From assembly GCA_002421805.1 (NCBI GenBank), contig DISM01000001.1, positions 1 through 64,000 of the forward strand: a stretch of DNA of 64,000 nt, in the 5' to 3' direction. This document shows, in pieces, positions 25,098-33,230 of the stretch (position 1 is its first letter; each line of letters starts with the position of its first letter). This stretch comes from Candidatus Omnitrophica bacterium UBA6210. GTDB lineage: Bacteria; Omnitrophota; Gorgyraeia; Velamenicoccales; Velamenicoccaceae. The notes beneath the pieces were generated by a model, which saw only the letters and a list, made by a program, of their open reading frames with translations, was not told the origin of the DNA and ran no database searches. Position numbers and translations under genes: made by a program.

Positions 25098-26339
25098 TTA
25101 TTCTTCCATCATCTTCTTCTTTCTCAGCAGAATGTGATATTTTCTGGCGAAGCGGTGCGCCTCGTCGCGGACCGCCTGGACCAGCCGCAAGGCAGGGCTG
25201 GAACGCTCCAGCCTGATCGGCGCCGGACGCATACCAGTATAAATCAATTCCTCTTCTTTGGCGATAGCAATCATGGGAAGCGCCATGCCTAATTCCCGCA
25301 AAGCTCCCCTGGCGGCCGCCAGGTGGCCGGCGCCGCCGTCGATGACGACGAGGTCGGGCAGCTTCAGGCGTTCTTCCAGGAGCCGCCGATACCTGCGGCC
25401 GACGACCTCGCGGATCATGGCATAATCATCGATCCCGCCGACGGCCTTGATGCGGAAACGGCGGTAATTGTCCTTGTCCGGCTTGCCGTCAAAAAAGGAA
25501 ACCATGGACCCCACGGCCTGCCGGCCGCCGATATTGGAGATATCGAAGGCTTCGATCCGGCAGGGCCCTTTCTTTAACCCCAACCGCGCCCAATCGTCCT
25601 CCTTGTCTTCCATTCCTGCGGACGACCCCTTTTTCAGGGAAACAAGGATGCTGAGCGCCTCCAGCTGGTCGCGCAGTTTCGCCGCCTCTTCAAAACGCTC
25701 GCGGGCCACGAGCCGCTGCATGCGGCGCGAAAGGCCTTCGATCAACTCCGTATCTTTCTGTGTCAGGAAATCTTCCAGCGACCGGATGATGGTCCGATAA
25801 CGCCTGCGGCCGATCCTGCCCTGGCATGGCCCGGGGCACAATCCCAGATCAAAGTTCAGGCACGGTTTTTTGGGGAACCTGCGGCAACTGCAGAACGGAA
25901 AGCTCCTGCGAAGGATCTTGAGCGCCCGTCGCAAGAGAGAGGCGCTCGTATAGGGGCCGAAGAGGTCCGCCTCGCCGCCTAGATGCCCGCGCCTGCGGCC
26001 GATATAAACACGCGGAAAAGTCTCCCGTGTCACGACGATATACGGATAGCTCTTGTCGTCTTTGAGGCTGACATTGAACCGGGGCCGGTATTTCTTGATG
26101 AGCTCGGCTTCCAGGAGCAGCGCCTCGCGTTCCGTCGGCACCTCCTGATACGAGATGTCGGCCACGTAGGACATCATAACATCCGTCTTCAGACTGGAAG
26201 CGCGGCGGTTAAAATAGGACGCCACCCTTTTTTTGAGCGCAACCGCCTTGCCGACATAAATGATCTCGCCGGCGCGGTCTTTCATGAAATAAACGCCCGG
26301 GGAATCCGGAAATTTTTTTATTTTTTTCTTATCAACCAT
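25098..26339 (-). CDS. uvrC: Excinuclease subunit C, short form without the HhH tail
   Basis: 413 residues. The N-terminal GIY-YIG nuclease (SPGVYFMKDRAGEIIYVGKA), Cys-rich linker (CLNFDLGLCPGPCQGR), UVR motif (about 210-245, ERFEEAAKLRDQLEAL) and the RNase H-like 5' nuclease with its catalytic Asp, Asp and His (AFDISN, LVVIDGGAGH, RDEAHRF) are all present. Usual UvrC is about 600 residues and ends in tandem helix-hairpin-helix motifs; here the protein stops 20 residues after the histidine motif, and the downstream bases are non-coding AT-rich repeat. Either a natural short form or an old C-terminal loss. Its start overlaps the end of murJ by 22 nt. Confidence 0.88.
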   Translation of the reverse strand: MVDKKKIKKFPDSPGVYFMKDRAGEIIYVGKAVALKKRVASYFNRRASSLKTDVMMSYVADISYQEVPTEREALLLEAELIKKYRPRFNVSLKDDKSYPYIVVTRETFPRVYIGRRRGHLGGEADLFGPYTSASLLRRALKILRRSFPFCSCRRFPKKPCLNFDLGLCPGPCQGRIGRRRYRTIIRSLEDFLTQKDTELIEGLSRRMQRLVARERFEEAAKLRDQLEALSILVSLKKGSSAGMEDKEDDWARLGLKKGPCRIEAFDISNIGGRQAVGSMVSFFDGKPDKDNYRRFRIKAVGGIDDYAMIREVVGRRYRRLLEERLKLPDLVVIDGGAGHLAAARGALRELGMALPMIAIAKEEELIYTGMRPAPIRLERSSPALRLVQAVRDEAHRFARKYHILLRKKKMMEE

Positions 26340-27892
26340 GCCGCGAGTCTTTTAAGTTCACCGACGCCAAGCACCCACAATAATCCCGCATAAACAACAC
26401 AGGCCACGAGGACCGCCGCGCATAGAGACAACAAGGTGGCGCGGGAAGCGAAAACATTCTGCCAGATAAAAAATGCGGCACCCGCGCATCCCGCGGACGC
26501 CGCCAGAACACGGACAAACAACCCTTCCAGGAGAGGACGGATCCTGTAGCCCGTGCGGCGCCGGACATGCCGGTACAACAGGTAAAAATTCAGAGATGCC
26601 GACAGGCTGCTGGCCAGGGCGAGCCCCGCGATCTTCATGCCGAAAACAAAGATAAAGAGGGCGTTCAGGACCACATTGGAAACGAGGGCGGCCCCCGACG
26701 TCTTCACCGGCGTCAACGTATCCTGAAGCGCATAGAAAAAATGCGAAAGGAACCTGACGCCCACATACGACACAAGGCCCAGACTGTAAAAGAAAAGCGC
26801 CGTCGTCGTGATCGAAACGGAATAAGCGCCGAAACTCCCGCGCTCGAAGACCGCCGTCACCAGCGGGCCGGCAAAAACCAGGACACCGATCGCCACCGGC
26901 AACATCGCCAATATGAGGCTTTTGAGGCATACGTCCAGGGTCTGGTTCATGGCGGCGACATCCTTGCGCGCCGCGTGAGAGGACATCTGCGGAAGCGCAG
27001 CATTCGAGACGGCGACGCCGAAAATGGCGAAAGGAAACTGGATGATCCTGTTGGCGTAATAGATGGCGGCGATCGCCCCTTCTCCGGCATAAACGGACAA
27101 CGAGGCAAAGATGGTGTCCACGAAAATATTCATCTGGTAGATGCTCGTGCCGACCAGGCGCGGAACGATGAGGCGGCCCACTTTGACAACGCCCTCCTCT
27201 TTCCAGAAGCGCGCCGCCTCCGGCTGCCAGCACAGGGACACGCCGTGACGCACAAGAGACGGCATCTGCATGGCGACCTGAGCGACCCCGGCGAAAAGCG
27301 TAGCCACGGCCAAGAGATAGATCTGGGAAGGCCCATCGTGACGGATAAAAAGCGCCAGACAGCCGATCATGACACAGTTAAAGACAGCGGACGAAGCCGC
27401 CGGAACGGCAAACGACTTCAATGCGTTGGCCACGGACATCAAATACGCCGAAACGGCCACGAGGACCAGGTAGGGAAAAAGGATCTGTGTCAGCCGGATA
27501 GCCAGATGGAGTTTGGCGGGGTCCGCCGCAAAACCAGGCGCGACCAGGCGTATCAAGGGGCTGGCCAGAACGATCCCCAGAACAGCGATCACCAAAGAAA
27601 TAGAAAAAACAAGCGTGAAAAGGCTGTTAACGAGCCTCTGGAACTGCTGGCGGGTCCTGGCGACCAGGTATTCGCAGAAGACAGGGACAAAAGCAGCGTT
27701 CCCCGCCCCCTCCCCGAGGATGTCCCGGAACATGTTCGGGATGCGGAAAGCGACGAAAAAGGCCTGTGCGGCCGGCCCCGTCCCGAAAACGCCGGCGATC
27801 AGGACATCGCGCACAAACCCCGTGACGCGGGAGATGACCGTCATCGTGCTGATGGCGGCGGCGGATTTGAATATCGTCTTGTGTTCGCTCAT
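26318..27892 (-). CDS. murJ: Lipid II flippase MurJ (MviN)
   Basis: 524 residues with 14 hydrophobic segments. It moves the peptidoglycan precursor lipid II across the inner membrane. Family motifs: STMTVISRVTGFVRDVLIAGVFG at the N terminus, AFFVAFRIPNMFRDILGEGAGNAAFVPVF, and a cavity segment with YANRIIQFPFAIFGVAVSNAALPQMS. The gene is the first of a minus-strand pair with uvrC and runs divergently from rpsT; the 175 bp between hold the rpsT promoter. I see no clear murJ promoter. Confidence 0.95.
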   Translation of the reverse strand: MSEHKTIFKSAAAISTMTVISRVTGFVRDVLIAGVFGTGPAAQAFFVAFRIPNMFRDILGEGAGNAAFVPVFCEYLVARTRQQFQRLVNSLFTLVFSISLVIAVLGIVLASPLIRLVAPGFAADPAKLHLAIRLTQILFPYLVLVAVSAYLMSVANALKSFAVPAASSAVFNCVMIGCLALFIRHDGPSQIYLLAVATLFAGVAQVAMQMPSLVRHGVSLCWQPEAARFWKEEGVVKVGRLIVPRLVGTSIYQMNIFVDTIFASLSVYAGEGAIAAIYYANRIIQFPFAIFGVAVSNAALPQMSSHAARKDVAAMNQTLDVCLKSLILAMLPVAIGVLVFAGPLVTAVFERGSFGAYSVSITTTALFFYSLGLVSYVGVRFLSHFFYALQDTLTPVKTSGAALVSNVVLNALFIFVFGMKIAGLALASSLSASLNFYLLYRHVRRRTGYRIRPLLEGLFVRVLAASAGCAGAAFFIWQNVFASRATLLSLCAAVLVACVVYAGLLWVLGVGELKRLAAWLIRKK

Positions 27893-27908
27893 GGTCTTGA
27901 CGGTGTCT

Positions 27909-27941
27909 GGACGGCATTTTCTACTATTGACAATGCCGTCC
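27909..27941. promoter_or_regulatory. 10-bp inverted repeat over the rpsT promoter
   Basis: GGACGGCATT and AATGCCGTCC form a perfect 10-bp inverted repeat around a 13-nt centre; the right arm lies in the -35/spacer region of the rpsT promoter. It could be an operator or a hairpin in a divergent transcript. Confidence 0.5.
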
Positions 27942-27955
27942 TTCTATGATATAAA
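27927..27955 (+). promoter_or_regulatory. rpsT promoter
   Basis: TTGACA (27927-27932), 17-bp spacer, TATAAA (27950-27955), nearly consensus. The leader of about 105 nt folds into a strong hairpin (CCGCCCGCTG...CAGCG...GGCGGG), which could be an S20 autoregulatory site or another genome repeat. Confidence 0.75.
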
Positions 27956-28067
27956 ACCCATTGCTTATCGTCCGCCACAAACCGCCCGCTGAAGCAGCGA
28001 TGGCGGGCGTCGGTGGAAATCCCCCTTCAGAATTTATCGGGGCCATTCAAAAGGAGCTTGAAAAGCT

Positions 28068-28331
28068 ATGCCACAAAGAAAATGCGCATTGAAACGTCTA
28101 AGAGTCGATAAAACAAGGGCCCAGGCGAACGCACAGAAGCGGTCGGAGCTCAAGAAAGAACTCAAGAGTTTCCGCTCTCTCGTGACCCAGGGAAAGATCG
28201 ATGAAGCCAAGGCCCAGATGAAGGTCGTCTTCGCGAAGCTGGACCGGGCGGTCAGCAAGGGCATCCTGCATAAAAATACGGCCGGCAGACGAAAATCCTC
28301 CCTTACCCTTTCTCTAAACAAGAAAGCTTAA
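28068..28331 (+). CDS. rpsT: 30S ribosomal protein S20
   Basis: 87 residues, very basic, all-helical. Matches bS20: KTRAQANAQKRSELKKELKSFR in the first helix and the KGILHKNTAGRRKSSLTLSLN C-terminal signature. It binds 16S rRNA early in 30S assembly. AAGGAG lies 11 nt before the ATG. Its last 29 nt overlap the 3' end of holA on the other strand, so the two transcripts are convergent and antisense at their ends. Flanking murJ and holA is a common bacterial arrangement for rpsT. Confidence 0.95.
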   Translation: MPQRKCALKRLRVDKTRAQANAQKRSELKKELKSFRSLVTQGKIDEAKAQMKVVFAKLDRAVSKGILHKNTAGRRKSSLTLSLNKKA

Positions 28332-29007
28332 CCACCAGAATTTCCAGGATCGCGTGATCACGCGCATATGCGGATACGGAAGACTTGAGCTTCCGGTCCG
28401 CATCGAGCATGAGCTTGACCCCCCGCGCATACCCTTTAGGCCCGATCGTTTTCTGCGAAAAAAACTTTTCCCATTGCCAGGAGAGCCCGCCCAGGATCTT
28501 CTCTGCCCGCTCACGATGCCGCAGTAATTCCTCTAAGATCTGTAACGCCCGAGCGGCCTGCCGTTCCGTGATGCTGCGGCCCAGATCAAAGACGTTGATC
28601 GGCACCTCTTCTTTGAAACGCACGATGCGCGCTCCTGCGCTTTCGAGCGCCCTGATAAAATCCTGTGTCTCAGAAGGCGCGTCACCGCGCGTTTCGGGGA
28701 TATCCACGACGACAACGGTCTTTTGCGGTTTAGCGGCAAGGTTTCTGACCAGGGCTTCGCGCAAAGGCTTCCCCAGCTTATGCGCCATGCGCAAAACCAG
28801 GAGGCGCGCGCCGGCGCCTTCCGTCGGCAGAAGAGACAGATATTCCTTGAGGTCTTGCGCAGAGAGTTGGCGGTCGTCGCCGTAGAGAAGCGTCGCGTTC
28901 AGTTCACGAAGTTCGGGCGGGAATAATTCTTTGGCGATGAGCTCAAGTTTCTCGTGCTTGCGCAGCTCATCGGAGCCTACAAATAGATAGGCGGCCGGGG
29001 CTACCAT
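28303..29007 (-). CDS. holA: DNA polymerase III delta-like subunit (short HolA)
   Basis: 234 residues. It resembles clamp-loader delta: AYLFVGSDELRKHEKLELIAKEL (degenerate AAA+ start), LRELNATLLYGDD, LPTEGAGARLLVLRMAHKL, KTVVVVDIPE, and the C-terminal helical domain (LLRHRERAEKILGGLSWQWEKFF...LKSSVSAYARDHAILEILVVKL). Typical HolA is 310-345 residues, so about 100 are missing, mainly from the middle. Position supports the call: bamD-like, lptE, holA in overlapping order with rpsT at the 3' end. The start overlaps the lptE stop by 7 nt. Alternative: a divergent AAA-like protein of unknown role. Confidence 0.75.
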   Translation of the reverse strand: MVAPAAYLFVGSDELRKHEKLELIAKELFPPELRELNATLLYGDDRQLSAQDLKEYLSLLPTEGAGARLLVLRMAHKLGKPLREALVRNLAAKPQKTVVVVDIPETRGDAPSETQDFIRALESAGARIVRFKEEVPINVFDLGRSITERQAARALQILEELLRHRERAEKILGGLSWQWEKFFSQKTIGPKGYARGVKLMLDADRKLKSSVSAYARDHAILEILVVKLSCLEKG

Positions 29008-29549
29008 GCCTCAACGGTGGTCTCCACGATCCTGCGGGCAAGGTCGATCGAGGCAGCCTCGACCGCTTGGGATTCCGAGCTCGCCATGGCGCCGCTCACG
29101 AAATACGTCGCGTCCCCGGCGAAATCGTTCTTTTCCCAAAGCACCTTGCCGGTCCTGTTCTCGACAAGCTTGATATTGACGAAAAGCGTCACGCGGTATT
29201 CTTCAGGCGTATCATCACCAGAGGCTGTGCGCAGGGTCTCCCGGCGGTAATTGATGAGGGAACCGGAAAGCACAAGGTCAGCCTCCTCCCTCTGGGCGGT
29301 CCTGAGGGACCCTTCGAAATTAAACCGGTCGACGACGGCATTGGTGATCTTGCTCTCCATCAAAGGAAAATAAGTACGGAAGCGCGCGCCTTCGGCATAT
29401 TCGGAGGTTGTGTTGATCTTGTTGACGAACGGCTCGACATAAACCGTCTTATACCCCGCCTCAGTGATATAGCCGCGGGTCGTATAACCGCATCCGCAGA
29501 CGGCCAAAGCCAAGGTCACGATACAGGTCACCAACGGCGCACGTCTCAT
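29001..29549 (-). CDS. lptE: LptE-like LPS-assembly lipoprotein
   Basis: 182 residues. A lipoprotein signal (LVTCIVTLALAVCGC, Cys20 acylation site) precedes the LptE fold with GYTTRG near the N terminus, VYVEPFVNKINTTSEYA, LESKITNAVVDRF, ADLVLSGSLINYRRE and LVENRTGKVLWEKNDF. LptE plugs the LptD barrel and helps insert lipopolysaccharide in the outer membrane. The ATG overlaps the stop of the bamD-like gene by 4 nt and the stop overlaps holA, so the three are translationally coupled. Sequence in this family is weakly conserved, but the pattern and context agree. Confidence 0.85.
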   Translation of the reverse strand: MRRAPLVTCIVTLALAVCGCGYTTRGYITEAGYKTVYVEPFVNKINTTSEYAEGARFRTYFPLMESKITNAVVDRFNFEGSLRTAQREEADLVLSGSLINYRRETLRTASGDDTPEEYRVTLFVNIKLVENRTGKVLWEKNDFAGDATYFVSGAMASSESQAVEAASIDLARRIVETTVEAW

Positions 29550-30487
29550 TTTTTCTTCTCCTCCAAGGCCTGCAGCCGTTCCACGGATTTCTTCGCCCAG
29601 ACGGAACGGGGATAATTATCGACAACGAACTGATAATAGATCCTGGCGCTATCGGGGGCCTTCTGCTTTTCGTAGAACTGGCCGACCTCGTAATTAGACT
29701 GGGCCTCTTTATCCCTGAGCTCGTCAATGCGCTGCTCCGCCTGGTCGGAAAGTTCGGCGTCGGGATGCGTGGACAGAAAGACCTTGAATTTGTCCACGGC
29801 TTCCTGGGTCATGCTCTGGTCATAAGAAGCGTCTAAAGACGAACGGGCCGCGCAAACGGCGATCTGGAACTTGGCGGGCTCCGCCCACTCGCTGTTGGGA
29901 TAATTATCCAGTACCTTCTGAAATCCCTCCGTCGCCTCGCTGAACTCGCCTTTGGCCTTCAGCGTCAGGCCGATCTTGTACTGGCTGGCGGCGGCGTACT
30001 TGCCGTAGGGGGCATTCTCGATGACCTTATGGAATACCTCCAGGGCCGCGTTTTCTCCCGTAAAATTGATCCCTACGACGTTTTTGCGATAGTCCAGGAG
30101 CCTCTGGGCCACGATATATTCCTGCTGGAGGACGTCGTCGGTCCTCTCCGTAAAAGGATACTTATCGATGACCTTCTGGTAAGCCTGAAAGGCCTCGTAA
30201 AATTTCTCGGTTTCTTCCAGGCACCGCCCCATATAAAACTGCGCCTCAGGGGCCTCCAAGGCATCGGGATAGTACTTCACAAGTTTTTTGAACTCGTTAT
30301 AGGCCGTCTCGTAATCTTTGATCTCGAAATATCCGAGGGCGAATTTCAACTGCTCCTGCGGGCTCTCTTTCGGGGCGTATTTAGGATTGGTCCATTTTTT
30401 TGATTCAGGCGTCCAAATCCAATAACCAAAAGAAGTTTGGGAAAAAAGAAAAAAGAGGATGAGCGTCGCGAATGCCTTTTTCATCAT
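29546..30487 (-). CDS. bamD: BamD-like outer-membrane assembly TPR protein
   Basis: About 313 residues with a signal peptide (FATLILFFLFSQTSFG) and five or more TPR units: LKFALGYFEIKDYETAYNEFKKLVKYYP, AQFYMGRCLEETEKFYEAFQAYQKVIDKYP, AASQYKIGLTLKAKGEFSEATEGFQKVLDNYP. The YP-ended repeats are typical of BamD/YfiO. BamD is normally a lipoprotein; here there is no cysteine after the signal, which points to a soluble periplasmic form or anchoring through a partner. Two ATGs in tandem (30487, 30484) are the likely starts; longer frames upstream add a charged unrelated stretch. Coupled to lptE by a 4-nt overlap. Confidence 0.82.
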   Translation of the reverse strand: MMKKAFATLILFFLFSQTSFGYWIWTPESKKWTNPKYAPKESPQEQLKFALGYFEIKDYETAYNEFKKLVKYYPDALEAPEAQFYMGRCLEETEKFYEAFQAYQKVIDKYPFTERTDDVLQQEYIVAQRLLDYRKNVVGINFTGENAALEVFHKVIENAPYGKYAAASQYKIGLTLKAKGEFSEATEGFQKVLDNYPNSEWAEPAKFQIAVCAARSSLDASYDQSMTQEAVDKFKVFLSTHPDAELSDQAEQRIDELRDKEAQSNYEVGQFYEKQKAPDSARIYYQFVVDNYPRSVWAKKSVERLQALEEKKK

Positions 30488-30685
30488 AGCCGTCTGACCT
30501 GCAAACCCTTTCCTTATTATGTCTGTCGGAACAAAAACACCGCATGGCCGCCGCTTCTTCCATCCAACCCCTGCCCGGAAACGGCAACAGACCATGTATG
30601 AAGGTATAATTTATCATAGCCCCCCGGCTTTGTCAACGTATGAAGCCCAGCCGGCATTGAGGACCCGAGAGCGCAGGAACCGCCC

Positions 30686-30713
30686 TTGACTATCCCTTGC
30701 CGCCTGCTACAAT
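30686..30713 (+). promoter_or_regulatory. dusB promoter giving a leaderless message
   Basis: TTGACT (30686-30691), 16-bp spacer, TACAAT (30708-30713). Transcription would begin about 7 nt later, which is the ATG at 30720 itself. No Shine-Dalgarno is present before the ATG. Confidence 0.65.
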
Positions 30714-30719
30714 ACCCCC

Positions 30720-31688
30720 ATGTTCAAGATCGGCGACCTTTGCCTGCGCTCCAACGTCCTCCTGGCGCCCCTGGCCGGCATCAGCGATTCTTCCTTTCGC
30801 CTGCTCTGCAGGCAATTCGGGGCTTCCTTTACTTTTGTTGAAATGATCAACGCCCGCGCGATCTCCCACAAGAGCAAAAAAACAAAAAAGATGCTCGAAA
30901 CAGACCCTATGGACAGGCCCATCGGCATCCAGCTCTTGGGCGCGGAAATCCCGTATCTTCTGCGGGCCATGGATGTGATCGCTCCTTACGATTTCGACCT
31001 TCTGGATTTCAACGCGGCCTGCCCGGTGCGCAAGGTATGCCGGCGTCAGGAAGGCGCCGCCCTCCTCAAGGACATCCCGAAACTCAAAAGCATCCTCGCC
31101 GCCATGGTCAAGGCGTGGAAAAAACCCGTCACGGTCAAGATCCGCAGCGGCTGGGACACGGACAGCCGCAACGCCGCCGACGTCGCCTGCGCCGCCGAGG
31201 ACGCCGGGGTCTCTGCCGTTTTCATCCACGGCCGGGACCGTCAGCAATTTTACAAAGGGACCGTGGACTATGCCTCGATCGCCGCCGTCAAAAAGAGCGT
31301 ACGGATCCCCGTCATCGCCAGCGGCGACATCTGGTCCGCCGTCCATGCCAAAAAGATGTTCGATGAAACAGGCTGCGACGGCATCCTGGTGGCCCGCGGC
31401 GGCCTCGGCAACCCGTGGATATTCCGCCAGATAGAGGAGTATTTTTCTCAGGGGCGCGTTCTGCCGGCGCCCGAAACAGAAGAGATCTTGAGCGTCATGC
31501 AGCAGCACATGGAGATGATGATCACCGAACACGGCGAGAAGAACGCCATCGCCCTGATGCGCAAGTTCGTCGGCTGGTACCTGAAAGGCCGCCGCTTCGT
31601 CCGGTCCGTCCGCCAAAGGATCAACAGCATCAAAACACGCGAAGAATTCCTGGACATGATCGGCCACGTGCGCCAGTTGGCATCATAG
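30720..31688 (+). CDS. dus: tRNA-dihydrouridine synthase (DusB type)
   Basis: 322 residues, FMN-dependent TIM barrel that reduces uridines in tRNA. Visible: LLAPLAGISDSSFRLLCRQFGA (FMN site), FVEMINARAI, RPIGIQLLGAE, DLLDFNAACPVRKVCRRQEGAALLKD (catalytic Cys of the NxxCP loop), VTVKIRSGWD, VFIHGRDRQQFYKG, PVIASGDIWS and GCDGILVARGGLGNPWIF. The usual N-M-G-C-P reads N-A-A-C-P here. The promoter indicates a leaderless mRNA. It runs divergently from the bamD-like operon. Confidence 0.94.
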   Translation: MFKIGDLCLRSNVLLAPLAGISDSSFRLLCRQFGASFTFVEMINARAISHKSKKTKKMLETDPMDRPIGIQLLGAEIPYLLRAMDVIAPYDFDLLDFNAACPVRKVCRRQEGAALLKDIPKLKSILAAMVKAWKKPVTVKIRSGWDTDSRNAADVACAAEDAGVSAVFIHGRDRQQFYKGTVDYASIAAVKKSVRIPVIASGDIWSAVHAKKMFDETGCDGILVARGGLGNPWIFRQIEEYFSQGRVLPAPETEEILSVMQQHMEMMITEHGEKNAIALMRKFVGWYLKGRRFVRSVRQRINSIKTREEFLDMIGHVRQLAS

Positions 31689-31705
31689 GGAATATATGAT
31701 AGAAT
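31677..31705 (+). promoter_or_regulatory. Promoter of the 31715 gene, near-leaderless
   Basis: TTGGCA (31677-31682, inside the end of dus), 17-bp spacer, TAGAAT (31700-31705); start of transcription near 31712, three bases before the ATG. Confidence 0.5.
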
Positions 31706-31714
31706 TGTGATGAC

Positions 31715-32338
31715 ATGAAGAGATATGTCCCCAGGGTCCTAGCTGTCATGTTCCTCGTATGGAACACGGTCACGCCTTTCGCCGAGGCGGCTAAATTCGG
31801 CGGCGCTTCCACTGATTACATCACCCAGGACGAAATTTCCAAGGCGCCGATCAAGGCTCCCGCGACCACAACAACGCCCATCCCTGCCCCTGCACCGGCA
31901 TCGGCGTCAAATCCCTGGCAGACACCCAAAGCGCCCGCGGGTGCCGATCTAACACCGGCCGTCATCGCGCCTGCCGCGCTCCCGACATCGGACTTAGGCG
32001 CCCCCGTAGGACCGGCGGCCATGCCGGAGATGAAAAACCTCGTCGATATCAAACCTCCCGAGATCACCGTCCCGAATTACGAAGCCAGATACAAGGCCAT
32101 GCTCAACGCCAAGGTCAAGGCCGTCGCGGAGCGCAAAAAACACATGAAGCTCGTCGACAGGATCCTGGAAGAAGTCGCCAATTACGGCATCTGGATCATG
32201 CTGGGGCTGATCGCTTTTGTCCTGATCTACACGATCTACAAAGAAAAGGAAACGGAGCACAAGATCGCGGCAGGACAGGAACAGCTGGAACAAAAACAGA
32301 TGGGAGAAAAGAAAGATATCTGGCAGGACGAATTCTAG
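31715..32338 (+). CDS. Secreted proline/alanine-rich protein with C-terminal membrane helix
   Basis: 207 residues: signal peptide (VPRVLAVMFLVWNTVTPFAEA), a low-complexity linker rich in Pro, Ala and Thr (about 45-105), a charged helical part (MLNAKVKAVAERKKHMKLVDRILEEV) and a single transmembrane helix near the end (YGIWIMLGLIAFVLIYTIY, about 160-178) with a charged cytoplasmic tail. This layout suggests an inner-membrane protein with an extended periplasmic arm. I do not recognise the family. The 76 bp after it, up to the convergent Nudix gene, include an AGGGTC/GACCCT pair but no clear terminator. Confidence 0.75.
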   Translation: MKRYVPRVLAVMFLVWNTVTPFAEAAKFGGASTDYITQDEISKAPIKAPATTTTPIPAPAPASASNPWQTPKAPAGADLTPAVIAPAALPTSDLGAPVGPAAMPEMKNLVDIKPPEITVPNYEARYKAMLNAKVKAVAERKKHMKLVDRILEEVANYGIWIMLGLIAFVLIYTIYKEKETEHKIAAGQEQLEQKQMGEKKDIWQDEF

Positions 32339-32414
32339 GCAGTATCAAAGTATCGCCAAGTCAAAGGGTCAGAGCAAAAGAATAATATCACAAAAAAGCC
32401 AGACCCTCCATCCT

Positions 32415-33230
32415 CTAGCTCTTCTTGAATTTCAAATAATCCTCTAAGACTTCCCGGTGGTCAAAGGCCATATCCAGTTTTTTCCATTCGTTGCGGCGGA
32501 AAATACGCGCATCACCCGCATCGGACGCAGCCTTCGGCCTGCCTTTGGCAGCCGCCACAAAGACGGTCGTCACGGTCTGGAAACGCGGGTCGCGCCCCGG
32601 GGCCGAATATGTATGCATCTGCCGCAGGTGATGGACACGAAGTCCTGTCTCTTCGGCAGCCTCGCGCGCCGCAGCCTCCTCGAGGCTCTCTCCGTAATCA
32701 ACGAACCCTCCCGGCAAGGCCCAGCCGAGCGGCGGGTTCTTGCGCCGGATCAACACGACGCCGGCGCCCACCTCGATGATCGTATCCACCGTTACAAAAG
32801 GACCCCACGCCAGCACGTTGCGGATGTGCCCCAGATATCCATCGACGATCGTCCTGACGCGTGAGGCATCGCGGACATCCTTGATCCATAAAATGATCGT
32901 CCCCGGCAGGCGCGGCTGTCCTGTCGCGCGGATGAAACGGAAGATCTCCTGCGCCGCGATGCGGGATGCGGCAGGAAGCTCAAGGCCTGCGGCATAAAAC
33001 GGCAGAACGACGGTCGCGCCCTTGCCCGCAGAACACCTCTCAAGAGCACAGGCATAAGCGGCCCTCAATTCGGAAGGGCCGGCCGGCCGCTCCTCATCCA
33101 GGGGCCACACCACGACGTTGGCTGCCTTACGCCGTCGCAAGGGCGCCTGACCTGAAATGACCATCCGCTCAACCTTGAGGCCGCGCGGCAGGCGAACGGC
33201 AATATGGACATCAACACCCCTGATATTCAT
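32415..33230 (-). CDS. Macro-like domain fused to a Nudix hydrolase
   Basis: 271 residues. The C-terminal half is a Nudix domain with an intact box, GGFVDYGESLEEAAAREAAEETGL (GX5EX7REUXEEXGU). The N-terminal 110 residues resemble the second half of a macro domain: AYACALERCSAGKGATVVLPFYAAGLELPAASRIAAQEIFRFI matches the family pattern of an A-x-F-P strand, a G loop and an ASRIA helix. If so, it would bind ADP-ribose next to a hydrolase that could cleave ADP-ribose or a related nucleotide. The macro assignment is from pattern only, and the first motif of that domain is weak. It overlaps cca by 4 nt. Confidence 0.75.
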   Translation of the reverse strand: MNIRGVDVHIAVRLPRGLKVERMVISGQAPLRRRKAANVVVWPLDEERPAGPSELRAAYACALERCSAGKGATVVLPFYAAGLELPAASRIAAQEIFRFIRATGQPRLPGTIILWIKDVRDASRVRTIVDGYLGHIRNVLAWGPFVTVDTIIEVGAGVVLIRRKNPPLGWALPGGFVDYGESLEEAAAREAAEETGLRVHHLRQMHTYSAPGRDPRFQTVTTVFVAAAKGRPKAASDAGDARIFRRNEWKKLDMAFDHREVLEDYLKFKKS

